From the NCBI RefSeq assembly GCF_029784165.1, contig NC_073695.1:203867136-203931135 (forward strand): a stretch of 64,000 nt of DNA, written 5' to 3'. Below are positions 11,030 through 21,948 of the stretch, one piece after another. The notes below the pieces were generated by a model that searched no databases, was not told the origin of the DNA, and saw only the letters and a list, made by a program, of their open reading frames with translations. The position numbers were made by a program, and so were the translations under genes. Position 1 is the stretch's first letter. Every line of letters begins with the position of its first letter. Origin of the DNA: Wyeomyia smithii (lineage: Eukaryota; Arthropoda; Insecta; Diptera; Culicidae).

Positions 11030-12745
11030 GACGTGGGACTACGTCTTTGTTTACTATACTGGGATGCATTCTGTAAAATTGGAAATGAAACTGGCAAATG
11101 TTGCGTCAGATTTTAAACGTTAATAACAGCATAACCACATGATGGGTAACAATAACCAAAATGTTGTTGGATAGATAAAATGTGTAACAATTTTATAACA
11201 CGCTATTTATCATTATTATTTCACTGCTCAACGGTGAAAATTGATAAAAAGTTACAGGGAAACTTACGCAAACAATGTACCAATTACATGCGAGCATTCC
11301 TAGCACAGACGACGTGAATGGACACCATCCGTTCCTCGTGATATTCTCTGTTTCAATATCGATATAAAAATTGACAGAGTCTTCCCGTCCCAATAGGTCA
11401 ATTTATTTTAGCTTCCATGAGCGTAGACATAAATGATGCCTCGAAGGTAAAAGTTTTCCGAAAAGTTTGAAAAAATCTCCATTCTTGAACAATTTCTAAA
11501 CCTGCTTTCAGAACCTAATAAAAACTGATGTCTTGAAGAAAACATTCCGGTAAAAGCAGTACTAGTACCAGTGGAGTAAAGAACCGCAGGTCTCTCGTCG
11601 TCTATGATTGCAGCGGTACTCTTATATTCGTACATTTCAGCGGTACACATCACATGGTGATTATAAGTTAATCTCATAAATATGATTACCATAAATTATT
11701 CAACAAGAATTGTGAATTTTTGCAACGGATATTTATTCAATTTTACCTTCGATATTCACCAAATAATCGTGACCAGATAGTATCGAAAGAGTAAGTTCCA
11801 CATATACACATTTATAGAAGAGTAAGAGCCTGCGAATGCTTGTGAATTTTTGGTTTATTTACTAAGATTCATTAGAATCTCTTTCTACATTTCAAAATTG
11901 TTAGAAGATATATTATTATTCAAAGCTTGGTACAGACTTACAACAAAACAGTTCTACTCCATCAATGAGTACGAGCAATCCGTAACCTGTGCACAGAAAT
12001 CGGGGCCAGCAACAAAAGACAATCAGTAAGACTGTCGCAGTGGCATTTCAGTACCCAGTGCCCTTCAGGCATACATTGGATATTATTCAAAGCATTACCA
12101 TAATAAACGTATGTATATTAGCAGTCTTCGTAATACAGAGAATGTAGTTGTAGGTAAATGAAAAAAAATTGTCAAGCAAAAAACAAAAATGGAATTGCCG
12201 ATTGTTACGGTTTTGTGCTGAAACTTGTTAATAATTTTGTTAGACACATCTTCTTGTGTTTGCCAATTAATGAACATTTGTAAGGGCTTCTATATTATTT
12301 TGAAAGTAAGAACCATATTATAGATTTGTTTTAATTAGAGTTAAATAAGCCAAACCATTTATTATAATAACGTAAGTATTATTGGATTTGGTTTTCGAGG
12401 ATATAGAGTTAATTCTGACTTTGACGTATTACGAGAAATTCTTAGTGCTGTTTCAACAAGAATGATATGCTTGTGCCTTGTCAAATACATGTTGTCTGCA
12501 CACAAAAATATTACAGGCTAATACTAATATCGCCAAATATATACGATATTCTTTCGAGTGTTGTTGAATATATTTCAAAAAATTGATTTCCAGGGGAGGC
12601 TGAAAATAAAAACACGTACAGTCGCTGAGCCAACACCTTGATTCTGTCTGCAGGCTCTGTATATTTTGTAACAAAAAGTCCCCTAATTACAGTGTTTAGT
12701 CCCACGTCACCATTTCATATAACCCTAGGGCTGTATACCTTGTAG
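11030..12745 (-). mobile_element. Unclassified repeat family GACGTAGGACTAC, copy C
   Basis: The plus strand begins GACGTGGGACTACGTC at 11030 and ends GGGCTGTATACCTTGTAG at 12745. TATTTTTTT flanks both sides (11021-11029 and 12746-12754), a probable target duplication although T-rich. An inverted copy of the start, TAGTCCCACGTCA, lies at about 12696-12708, 37 bp inside the right end. At least 600 bp from 11030 match copy D at 41858 onward, and parts match copies A and B. No coding frame was recognised, so it is non-autonomous. The superfamily is unknown. Confidence 0.65.
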
Positions 12746-12889
12746 TATTTTTTTTTTTTTTGTGTGGACCCCACTGCGACCAGTAGTTGTTTGATCTTTT
12801 GTGGCATTGTCCGGACGTTTTTGCTGTTTGCACATTTCTGTTTTTTTTTACCATTTTGCAGTGCTACTTATTGAGAAGTAACCTGCTCC

Positions 12890-14165
12890 GTGTTATAGTG
12901 CTTTTTGTCTTCTCCTTCAGACTTAGTAACCTGCTACCTTCCTTATCGACCTTATCATATCCTCCTGCAGGCTATCACTCTAAAAGCATATAACGTGCTA
13001 TAGTCTATGATATTATCGAAGCTTTAGATCAGTGGTTATTAAGTCTGCAGGGAAGTTATAGTACTTTTTGTCTTCTCATTCAGATTTAGTAACCAACTTT
13101 CTTCCTTATCGATTCTATCATATCCTCCTGCAATAGGGTGGGTCTTATTTTCAAAAATGTTCGCGGGACCTGTTTTCCCAGGCAAAAAGACCTCCTTGAG
13201 TTCAATAAGCAACATATAAAAATTGGTTGATTTTCATTAAGGTCTAGAGGTGGCGCAAAGGGCCTAAAGGTAAAGTTTTAAACGAAAGCAATTTAAGAAC
13301 AAAACATATGCCTATATAGGTAAACTGGTGATTTTGTAACCCTATGGACGTAAATTTCGTCCGTTTTGCGTTAAATTCAACCGTTTTTAAGATATTCGCA
13401 ATTTCAGTGTACACTCTTGCAATCTCGGGGTATGTGATTATAAGGAAATGCACAATGTTTCTATATAAAGTAACACGTCATGTTCTCGAATATATTCTTG
13501 TAATAGACATCATTGTTCCTCCGAAAAGAGTGCAGGAGAGAAAGAAAAAGAATAGGAAAAGCGAAAATATGACACGTCACAAACTTGAAATTTACTAGTT
13601 CCTTCAGATTAAATACAAGCAATACGCGCATTTGACTTTTCTTAGTTCTCCTTTTTCCATTCTCTTTCTTTCTCTTTTGCACTCTTTTCAGAGGAACAAT
13701 GATGTCTATTGCGAGAATATATTCGAGAACATGACGTGTTAACTTATATAGGCACATTGTGCATTTCCTTATAATCACATACCCCGAGATTGCAAGAGTG
13801 TACACTGGAATTGCGAATATCTCAAAAACGGTTGAATTTAACGCAAAACGGACGAAATTTACGCCCATAAGGTTACAAAATCACCAGTTTACCTATATAG
13901 GCATATGTTTTGTTCTTAAATTGCTTTCGTTTAAAATTTTACCTTTAGGCCCTTTGCGCCACCTCTAGACCTTAATGAAAATCAACCAATTTTTTATATG
14001 TTGCTTATTGAACCCCAAAGAGGTTTTTTTGCCTGGGAAAACAGGTCCCGCGAACATTTTTGAAAATAAGACCCACCCTACTCCTGCAAGCTATCACTCT
14101 AAAAGCATATAACGTGCTATAGTCTATGATATTATCGAAGCTCTAGAGGAGAGGTTATTAAATCT
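12890..14165. repeat. Tandem duplication of about 164 bp, second unit interrupted
   Basis: Unit 1 (12890-13053) and unit 2 (13054-13124 plus about 14090-14165) share GTTATAGTNCTTTTTGTCTT, CATATCCTCCTGCA and GCTATCACTCTAAAAGCATA. Unit 2 is split by the fold-back element at 13134-14080. Unit 1 therefore preserves the uninterrupted site. Confidence 0.8.
13134..14080. mobile_element. Fold-back element with arms of about 425 bp
   Basis: The ends are TAGGGTGGGTCTTATTTTC and its reverse complement. Arms 13134-13560 and about 13655-14080 are inverted copies that differ at only scattered positions; the spacer is about 95 bp. A 9-bp duplication, ctcctgcaa, flanks the element at 13125-13133 and 14081-14089, and the neighbouring tandem unit shows the empty site. 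Similar short frames appear on both arms (for example MHFLIITYPEIARVYT) simply because the arms are copies. A 9-bp duplication fits Foldback or MULE-like transposons. No transposase is present. Confidence 0.85.
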
Positions 14166-14219
14166 GGAGAGAAGATTTTGTGTGGAAGAGCCTCGGAATA
14201 AACCCATACTTAAAGTCCT

Positions 14220-14312
14220 TTTTGCGAACGAATGGTTTGGTTCTACTAAGATTCGAACCTATCACCATTCGCTTGTCAAAGCGGACTCTGTAACCTTGCG
14301 GCTACGAAGCTC
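14220..14312 (-). other. tRNA-like segment, probable SINE head or tRNA pseudogene
   Basis: On the minus strand GTCGAGCTTCGTAGCCGCAA is followed by a perfect B-box-like GGTTCGAATCT near 14252. An A-box-like region, GTAGCCGCAAGGTTACAGAG, lies about 40 nt upstream of it. The anticodon stem does not fold cleanly with a 7-nt loop, so I do not call a functional tRNA. tRNA-derived SINEs are common in mosquitoes. Confidence 0.45.
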
Positions 14313-14329
14313 GACATATTTATCTTAAT

Positions 14330-14790
14330 AGCGTGATTGTTATTTACTTTGAGACAAGAAACTCTAAGATTAAAAAAAATTCCTAACCTAAATATTTTTT
14401 TGCCCTTTTCCATAATTTGTAAACATTCGAAACAATTACTAAAACTTCTACCAAAATCTGCATTGTGCTCGCCAAAAGATGTTTACTTAAAACGGTAAGG
14501 ATTTCATCAATTTTTTTATTTTTAATGTTTAATTGATTTAATATCATTTATGTTAGTTTCAATTATTTCTGAGACAAAACTTTCTGGGAAAAAAATTAAG
14601 TTACAAAATTTAGTTACAATGATTTAACTTCCAATTAGACTCACAAAATCGACATTCGAAATAGAAACAGTCCCTAATTGATGAACAAGTCTTTGAGCTT
14701 TTCGTTGATTGGTTATTGGAAAATGATTACTTTCTTTACTGGATTGCTGGAATAGAATTCCAAGGTTTCTGTAAGGCAATACAGTTATTC
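14330..14790 (-). pseudogene. Degenerate Juan/Jockey ORF2 fragment
   Basis: Nucleotides 14395-14790 align by eye with 7945-8330 of the Juan-like ORF2: the same order of TTTCCATAATTTG, GTTAGTTTCAATTATTTCTG, CAAGTCTTTGAGC and so on. Nucleotides 14330-14375 match about 7222-7268, so an internal deletion joined the two. Many stops and indels show it is old. The region corresponds to the linker and early reverse transcriptase. Confidence 0.65.
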
Positions 14791-14849
14791 TCGATTATAT
14801 CGATGTTATCCACAAAGCCAAGAAGTACCTAAGTAAGATTTTCTTTTTT

Positions 14850-15955
14850 TTTCTTTACAAGTCTACTCTTAGTGCTGCATCTTCCAAGGTTATGTTGAAT
14901 AGTAACTTTGAACCACGCAAGCTGAATAACTTTATTCTGTTCAAAGACATGAAATACATTGATTTCTCGGCCGCTATTCGTACGCATGATATCGATTCCT
15001 CCAACGTCATTCGAATCAGCTTAATTAGCCACAGCTCATTTCGCTTGACTGAGTCGTACGCCGCCTTGAAATCCACGAACAAAAGGTATGTATAGAATAT
15101 ATATAATAGAATCTATCGCAGGGTGAAAATTTGATCCATCGTGAAATAATCCAGCATAGTACTCACCAACAAAAGTTTCACCCTACGGCTCACGGAAGAG
15201 CACTTTTTACGTTGAATCCAGATGATGCCTCAATCGTATCTGCAGCAGAGCCGATGGCCTTTCCTATAGATAACCTTTCAACTCGTGTAGCATTTTCAAT
15301 TCGCTCAGAATCTCCGAATTCTGCATTGTACAGCTGGATGCCTTCTGCTTTCAGAAGTTCAATCGGGATACCATTCTTCCCAGCAGCTCTGAGGTTTTAC
15401 ACCTCGCTGGTCGCCTTTGAACCCCCGATAGTGCTGCGGGCTCGACAGTACGTTCATCTGTATCGATTCTTACACTGATCCTGAATGGCTCTTCTCCATT
15501 CTTTCCATTCAGCAGTGCCTGGAAGTGTTTTTTTCACACCTGGTTGCAACCGTTGGCCCTATGGACATTACACATGACCGGCATTTGAAAAGACCCAACA
15601 CCCGTAACATCCGAAAAGTGTCGACCATCAATCAAACCTTGATTAATCTGGAAGCTAATGTCTTCATTTGGATGTCTTCAGACGTTCGAACATGAAAAGT
15701 AGGTGCTAGTGATGGCCATCCTTCTATCAGAATTGGTCCGCGAATCTTGTTTATCATTTGTAGGTTGCCGCCGATATAGTTGATGTGATACTCGAACGAA
15801 ATGGGTGCGATAGGATCTACTATACGGAACTAGCGGAACCGGAATTTGGCTGTCGAATCTTCTGAATTTCCGTGATCTGCACTCCCAGTCATTTTAACTT
15901 TTGAGCAAGCTGGACAACCCGTGTCGGTTCAGTCGTATCCTGCCCGTCCATGGTC
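14850..15955 (-). pseudogene. RTE-clade (JAM1-like) fragment: endonuclease start to mid reverse transcriptase
   Basis: Read on the minus strand, an N-terminal piece (TEPTRVVQLAQKLKWLGVQI near 15925-15870) resembles the start of RTE endonucleases. It is followed by pieces resembling the SDH-to-linker region and HFQALLNGKNGEEPF. Next comes ELLKAEGIQLYNA near 15350 and FVDFKAAYDSVKRNELW at about 15080. The piece ends with LFNITLEDAALRVD at about 14860, immediately before the position of the catalytic box. Several stops and frameshifts are present. The sequence breaks off at about 14850, just upstream of where the F/YxDD motif should be. Confidence 0.7.
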
Positions 15956-17345
15956 TTAATAATAATAATTACTCATTTACTCACCTCAGCAACCTTGAGC
16001 CATTGTAGCTCGTGCCCTAGAATTTTTTTTCCACTCTCCTCGGTCCTGGGTTACTCGTCGCCAATTTTCTTGGCATCTCGACCCCGACAGATCGGCTTCA
16101 ATCTGGTCAAGCCACCTAACACGTTGAGCTCCTCTTTTTCTTATACCGGTGGGGTTCTTGAAGATAACCAATTTAAATGCACTATCGTCCGGCATTCTCG
16201 CGGCATGTTCGGCCCATCGCAGCCTCCTGATCTTCGTCAGGTGCACAATGGGAATCTCTATAAGTACTGCCTGTAACTCATGATTCTTACGCATGCGCCA
16301 CTCTTTGCTTTCGGTTGTACTTCATCAAAAATTGTCCGCAACACTTTCCGTTTAAATACGGCCAGTGCACGTATGTCCTCCGTTAGCAGCATCACTGTTT
16401 CAAGTCCATAGAGAGCTACTAGTCTTATTAGGGTTTTGTATATCGTCAGCTTCGTATGCTCCTGGATCCAAGCGTCCTTCGAAGGCCAAAAAAAGGCCCA
16501 ATTTTTCAGCTTGAATACGTCGTCAAATCTCCTTAATGGTGTATTGTCAGTGGTTACCGGAAAACCCAAATATATGAACTCATCTACCACTTCGAGTTCA
16601 ACGTCATCCATGATCACCGCCCGTGGGAGACGAATGTAAGTTTCTCTCAACCCTCTCCCTTACATACATTTGGTTTTCGACGCATTAATTTTTAGTCCGA
16701 CTCCCTTAGCCTTCACTTTTAGTCTGGCGTAGATTGCCTCTGCGCCGTCGCAAAGTAATAACGTCTAGGTCATCTGTGAAGCTGTTATCGTTTGTAGGCA
16801 TCCCACGGTTAACATTCCTTCCGCCTTGGCTATTGGGGTGCTCATCGAAAAACAGCTTCCACCTGTCGACCACCTCGCGCTCGTTTATGATCAGGTTTCC
16901 CTCCTCGTCATTACACATATCTGGAACTAGTGTGTAACCTTTAGGGATTGGTTTACTTTCTCGTAAAACTTGCGAGTGTCATAAGCTCGAAACAGTTGCG
17001 GGCAGTGCACTTTGATGATGCTGTAGTTAAAGAAACTTAAATACTCAACAAACAAATCCTCTCGTTAATAGCCTCAAAGTCGATTACGAGATCTTGCATT
17101 CTGCCCACAAAAAATCGTTCCCAGCTCGTTGGTTGCTCCACCGCTCTGGTAGAACTGAGTCTTGCCGCCATGAACTCTCCACGCCTTCTCACCTACGCAT
17201 CAGATCTTCTGTAGAGCCACGATGCCGCACTTGCGGGGTTCTAACTGCTTAAGCAGCACCCTGGCTCCGCCAACAAAATTTAGCGACTTGCAGCTCCAGG
17301 TATCGAGTTTCCGCTGTTGATCCGTTTTTCGTTGCCAAGGTCCGT
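15956..17345 (-). pseudogene. RTE-clade fragment: endonuclease, internal deletion, C-terminal reverse transcriptase
   Basis: Minus-strand pieces in order are TWSCKSLNFVGGARVLLKQL (about 17300) and MCNDEEGNLIINEREVVDRW (16918). Then come SFTDDLDVI, a degenerate catalytic box at about 16790, DDVELEVVDEFIYLGFPVTT (about 16600) and KLTIYKTLIRLVALYGLE (about 16430). The tail RRLRWAEHAARMPDDSAFK lies near 16215, and the element ends in an ATT-rich tail near 15960. The segment between EHPNSQ and FTDD is missing about 600 bp. The C-terminal Rrlrwa/GHxxRM block is characteristic of RTE-type proteins. It is heavily mutated. Confidence 0.75.
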
Positions 17346-17386
17346 ACCGAAGTTATGTTTTCTTGATTGTTCGTAGAGTAATTGTT

Positions 17387-18300
17387 TAGGTACACGCAAA
17401 ACTTTTCCTTATTACCTTAGAAGTAAAAGCGCAAAATTGCCTTTTAGGTAACAATCCTATTACTTAAAAGGCAATAATATTCTTCCCCAGTCAAGTAACA
17501 ACACATACTGTCATATATTTAGCACATGTTACGGGAGTACGACTATCTAATAATGGTCGTTTTAACCACATGCTAGATTTTTTCTGTCAAAAACTGCTCC
17601 CTTTCCATCTCAAGTAAAAAAAAAACACACACACCGTCGCATATGTTGCACATGTTACAAGTTTCTTCAATCTCCAATTTATCCGGTGAAGTAGAGAAAG
17701 AATATGACAAGAGCTGCCAAGCAGCATTTTCCCCGTCACAAAGTATGCAAACTTCAATGGTTTCAAAGACTTGAAATGCGTCTTTAAATGACATCACGAT
17801 CTGTAAACTGCGTTAGAGAAAAACAAAAACAATTGCCTTCTTGTAAGCTATCCAAAATACATACTCATTGGTTCATGGAAACTCATTTGCACCTGTTTGA
17901 AAATACAAAACTCGTGTCCATCCAGAACAATATTCGCAACTTCGGCAACTCTGTTCAGACAGTATAACATATTTTCATTTCATGTAAACACTGGGGGACG
18001 AAACGAAAGTGTTTCTAATTAGACATTTGAGGTTGACGGGTGAGATTCTCATTATGTGTGGATGAAGGGGGCAAAAATGAATCTGATCGTTGCATCAATA
18101 CAAATGCAGCGAGTGAAGTCTTGCTAACACATGCATTGCGGTGCTTGGCTGTATGTTCTCCTGCAGAAACACATACAAGCGTGTGGCCGTCATAATTTTT
18201 GTTACTTTTCGGTTATTACTATTTGTGTATAATGCGCAGTCATAAGACACAATAAGTAATAAAAAATTGCCCTAAAGTAATAAAATGTTCCCCGTTTGCG
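17387..18300. mobile_element. Possible MITE with CACGCAAA-type ends
   Basis: The left end reads TA-CACGCAAAACTTTTCC, then TTATTACCTTAG. The right end, reverse-complemented, reads ACGCAAACGGGGAACATTTT and then ATTACTTTAG. The left terminus matches the better-defined CACGCAAA element at 31302-31763. Inside, CAAGTAACAACACATACTGT and a similar block at about 17612 form an imperfect direct repeat ending CACATGTTAC. The right boundary is uncertain. Confidence 0.4.
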
Positions 18301-18555
18301 TTGGGTGTAGGTTGCGTTTCTAAGGCCACGCTACCGAGTCTCGTCATGGGGTTGCCATCATGGTTAAGCGCTCGAGACAATGCGTTTCTTCATTCAGCCG
18401 CCCGCTCCGGATTAGACCCTATTGTGAGCCGCCCCAAACACGAGAAACATACGCTCAGAAAGGTTCGACTTTCCTCCGAGGGGTTCAGCCCCTGACCCCC
18501 TTCCCTGTTAGTATACGACCGAGGTCCCACCACGGGTTGGCTACCATGATTTTTT
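18301..18555. other. GC-rich block ending in a T-run, possible retroelement 3' end
   Basis: This block is markedly GC-richer than its neighbours and ends GGTTGGCTACCATGA followed by nine T. No ORF of note. The T-run could be a poly(A) tail of a minus-strand insertion, but the GC-rich side would then be its 3' UTR. I cannot assign a family. Confidence 0.3.
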
Positions 18556-19086
18556 TTTGAATTTATGTAACTGTGTGTGGTTTTCAGGCGACATGCTTAA
18601 CACATCTTGTAACTAAAATAGGATAAGATTCCTATTCTAACGTTTTGAATAAGTGTTCAATATACACGTAAATAGCAAAAATGTTTTGAGTTCGTTGAAA
18701 CCATTGAAATCATTGAATTACTTTGATATACTATAGTTATTATTATGTGTCTCATCATGTATTATCGAGACAAGCGTTCGTTTTCGATTCCAAACTATCG
18801 AAGAAAACTACCGATCACAACAATAATAAATAGCAAGCAACTAGGCTGAGAAAATTTTTAAATTAGATCAATAACATTCCCATTAGTTGAGACAAAGTAG
18901 CATCGAGTGGAGCTTTTGTATCCGGTGCGAAAACTATTCGAGATAGCTCTCTTTATGACCTCTTTATGTTGAAACTAAAAAAAAACCTAACTATGAAACG
19001 GATCAAAAATTCTATTTCATTTAAAAAATTACGAGCGTTTTCAAAATATACTGATAAACTGTATGATGAAAAAAAAATCTATTTAT

Positions 19087-19212
19087 TAAAAACAGATACT
19101 CAGAATGTGAGAGTACCTTGGGTTTCAATTAATTTTTTTCGGTGAGGTTTAAATAAATAATAAATCTCACCGAAAAAAAATTAATTCGAACCCGAGAGGA
19201 TAAAAACAGATA
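19087..19212. repeat. Hairpin insertion flanked by 12-bp direct repeats
   Basis: TAAAAACAGATA occurs exactly at 19087-19098 and 19201-19212. Between them lies a 102-bp segment containing an inverted repeat: GGGTTTCAATTAATTTTTTT continuing into CGGTGAG at 19120-19146, and its complement at about 19166-19193. The loop is about 18 nt. It resembles a very small hairpin transposon with its target duplication, but other origins are possible. Confidence 0.6.
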
Positions 19213-20147
19213 AAAATACTACAAGGTATATAGCCCTAGGGGTTGAATGAAATGGTGACGTAGCACTAAATGTATATATTATATGCTGCGATAAACTGTT
19301 CATAGGCAACACTACAATTTATATTTGATGGTCGTTATTGTAAAACTAACGATGCATGAATACATGAAAATTTTACACTAGTAGTAGTTGCGAAATTGCT
19401 CATAACTTTTAAGCATCTATAGTTCTGAAAAGAACCGATTCCATAATCTTCAGTTAGAAATTCGTGCTACAGAACGCAGATGATCGCACCATCGGTAGCA
19501 TTGAATATTTTGCTTGACCGCGCATAGTAAAGTTTGCTCTCCGCTGTGCCCTCCAGTAGCTGTGCCAGCTAAATATTCTGCAGAGTACGATGGTAACTGT
19601 TGCTGCCGTACGCAAAATAAAGGTAACATGCTCCGCAGTGCCTGGAAGATGACTCGTATGCAGCTCTCGTTTCTCAATGTCGCATACCTCTAACAGCTAC
19701 ACTCTACTCGCTATTGTGTGACAAACTAGACTGAAGCTGAATTTTCTACACGCAGTCTTTTGTATCGAGTTCAGCGTAGATTTTTGCCATTAGGGCGTGG
19801 CAACGCAGCTTAGAGAAAGACAAACAAACCAAAACACTTTGTTGCGTCAAAATATGTAGGCAGTGGAATTTATTCCGTCCATGTTATTGTTATCCGTGCT
19901 CGGGAAGCATGCCAATAGCGAGGGAAACGTTTGGGAAAGCTTGAACTTGGAACTTTTCACCTTTTTTCACCATTAAGCAGTAAAGCAACAATGTTGAACA
20001 TTATAATAAACAATTGTTACACATTTTATCCATCCACCGACATATAAATGACTAAGATGCATTACGTCGTTCGCTTGCTACAACCGTTTGAATTCCGACG
20101 CAACATTTGCCAATTTCATTTCCAATTCCACAAAATGTAATCTAATA

Positions 20148-21097
20148 CAGTGACATGCGTTCGTTTAGACGCACCATGTTTTTCATAGATTTTTCTTTCA
20201 AAACTATTTGGATTTTGAATGTCATCACTTATTTTCATTTGTTATCATGAACTAAAACAAACAGCATCATTTCTTTAGAAAAAGTGCACTTGATAGAATT
20301 AAAAAAAGCGAAAAATTAAAAATAAGCTGATGCATTCGTTTAGACGCACCTTAAGTAAACGTAGTAAAAGCTCAAATTTTCTTAGTCAATCAATTGGCTA
20401 ATAGTTTGTAGTTCCTCCCTTATTCCTAAAAACTTCAAATACTATTCTGGGCATTGAATTGACAAGGTTATGGAGCTCGCGAGCTTCTGGAAAACGTTTT
20501 GGTTCCATACTAGGAGATCATATGGAAAAACCTGTTGTATTTCAGCAAGACAACGCTTCTATTCATATTTCCCGACAAACCAAGGCCTGGTTTTCTGAAA
20601 AAGACATGACCGTACTTGATTGGTCAACATGTAATACGGATTGCAACCCGATAGAGAACCTCTGGGGTATATTGGCTGCAAAAGTTCACGCCAATGGATG
20701 CCAGTTCAACACAGTAAACGACCTTAAATCATGCTTACGTACATGCTGGCAATAAATCTTTGTAAATACTCTCCAAAACCTTGTCAATTCAATGCCCAGA
20801 ATAGTATTTGAAGTTTTTAGGAAAAAGGGAGAAGCTACAAACTATTAGCCAATTGATTGACTCAGAAAATTTGAGCTTTTACTACGTTTACTTAAGGTGC
20901 GTCTAAACGAATACATCAGCTTATTTATAATTTTTCGCTTTTTTAATTCTATCAAGTGCACTTTTTCTAAGGAAATGATGCTGTTTGATTTAGTTTTTGA
21001 TACCAAATAAAAATAAGTGATGAGATTCAAAATCCTAATAGTTTTGAAAAAAAAATCTATGAAAAACATGGTGCGTCTAAACGAACGCATGTCACTG
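20148..21097. mobile_element. Tc1-type transposon derivative with 323-bp IR/DR termini
   Basis: The ends are CAGTGACATGCGTTCG and its complement, flanked by TA (20146-20147, 21098-21099). The inverted arms extend to about 20470 and from about 20774, with few mismatches. Within each arm a motif TGCRTTCGTTTAGACGCACC occurs twice (outer near 20155, inner near 20331, and mirrored on the right). This is the IR/DR arrangement known from Tc1-type elements such as Sleeping Beauty. Only about 300 bp separate the arms, so most of the transposase gene is deleted. Copy B of the host repeat lacks this insertion. Confidence 0.85.
20475..20755 (+). pseudogene. Tc1-type transposase, C-terminal fragment only
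   Basis: The frame reads SGKRFGSILGDHMEKPVVFQ, then QQDNASIHISRQTKAWF, LDWSTCNTDCNPIENLWGIL, and a stop after CLRTCWQ. The second aspartate (in QQDNA) and the glutamate (in PIENLWG) are separated by 34 residues, the DD34E spacing of Tc1. The paired helix-turn-helix DNA-binding domain and the first catalytic aspartate are missing, so the product cannot be active. The upstream part of the open frame lies in the terminal repeat and is not coding. Confidence 0.85.
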
Positions 21098-21637
21098 TAT
21101 AGAAAACAAAGACGTAGTCCTACGTCAAAATCGTTTATTACTTTATTCATTACAAATTTTTATTATAATATTTATTATTGCTTGTTAAATCAAGAGATTC
21201 TCCATTACTTGTTTAGTTACCATAAGGAGGGCAGGTTGCCTTTGTGATATCCTGACAGGCACTTTGACGACACACACTGAAAAAGCTGTTTTACATTCAG
21301 AAACGGCTTTAGACGGCCGCGACAGAATTTGATTACTTAAAAATTATTAACCTCCAATTATTCGTTTATTCGCCTTGAGAAAGGCATTTTGCTGTTCAAA
21401 ATCGGATATGTTGATCGCAACCTTTGTGCTGCCTTAACAGCGGAGGAATAAAAGCACTCTGACAACACACACTGAAAAGAATCACGCTGCTGTTGAAATA
21501 TGTGATCAACCGGCAAGCGATTTGTTTAAGCCGTCCTGTCTATCGACTAATCTGTTGACCTTCTTAGGAAAAGTCAGCAAGTGACCAATCAGAGGACGTA
21601 TTTGGTTTCAGCAAGGTTCGACAGTACTGCTATTTAA

Positions 21638-21944
21638 CCATTCCTGTGAATTCTGGTGCCCCTAGCCGTTGCACAAGCTCCCACCCACTCCAACGCGAAC
21701 GCTAACCGTGCGCCTCCTTTTAGTGTTAATCGGTCTATTTTCTAGGGAAAGTTTTTCTCTTGATTATCACTATCGAGCTCTAGATCTAACTTTCCCCCTA
21801 TGCTCGTTTCCTAGAACGATGTACTTGTCGTCTCCATCGATTCAACAGTGAAAGGAGGCGCACGGTTAACGTTCGCGTTGGAGTGAGTGGGAGCTTTTGG
21901 TTAGTTTTTGAAATTGTTATAGGCACCAAAAATCACAGGAATGG
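21638..21944. mobile_element. Inverted-repeat element flanked by TTAA (piggyBac-like MITE)
   Basis: The termini are CCATTCCTGTGAATTCTGGT on the left and their near complement on the right, each bordered by TTAA (21634-21637, 21945-21948). A further inverted pair, CTCCAACGCGAACG with GTGCGCCTCC, lies inside, so each arm is about 95 bp. TTAA target duplication is typical of piggyBac elements. No transposase is present. Confidence 0.6.
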
Positions 21945-21948
21945 TTAA

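Larger units (their letters stand above)
19219..21126 (+). mobile_element. GACGTAGGACTAC family, copy A, split by a Tc1-type element
   Basis: The copy starts CTACAAGGTATATAGCCCTA at 19219 and ends GTAGTCCTACGTC at 21126. The 19219-20145 part matches copy B (39881-40810) almost throughout at high identity. The last about 28 bp reappear after the Tc1-type insertion (20148-21097). Copy B shows the uninterrupted sequence. No coding frame is recognised. An internal inverted motif, TGACGTAGCACTAAA near 19257, pairs imperfectly with the right end. Confidence 0.7.

Noticed and set aside
11030..12745. Helitron, because of the CCCTAGGG palindrome close to one end
   Set aside because: No TC start, no CTRR terminus, and probable target duplications are present.
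13244..13968. Two similar short proteins (MHFLIITYPEIARVYT...) on opposite strands, suggesting a gene pair
   Set aside because: They lie on the two arms of the fold-back element, so the similarity follows from the inverted repeat; no coding signature or start context.
14220..14312. Functional tRNA gene
   Set aside because: A B-box is present but the anticodon stem-loop and acceptor pairing do not form a clean cloverleaf.
14850..17345. A single RTE element with one internal segment moved downstream
   Set aside because: The downstream fragment carries its own endonuclease-like start near 15925, so two insertions are simpler.
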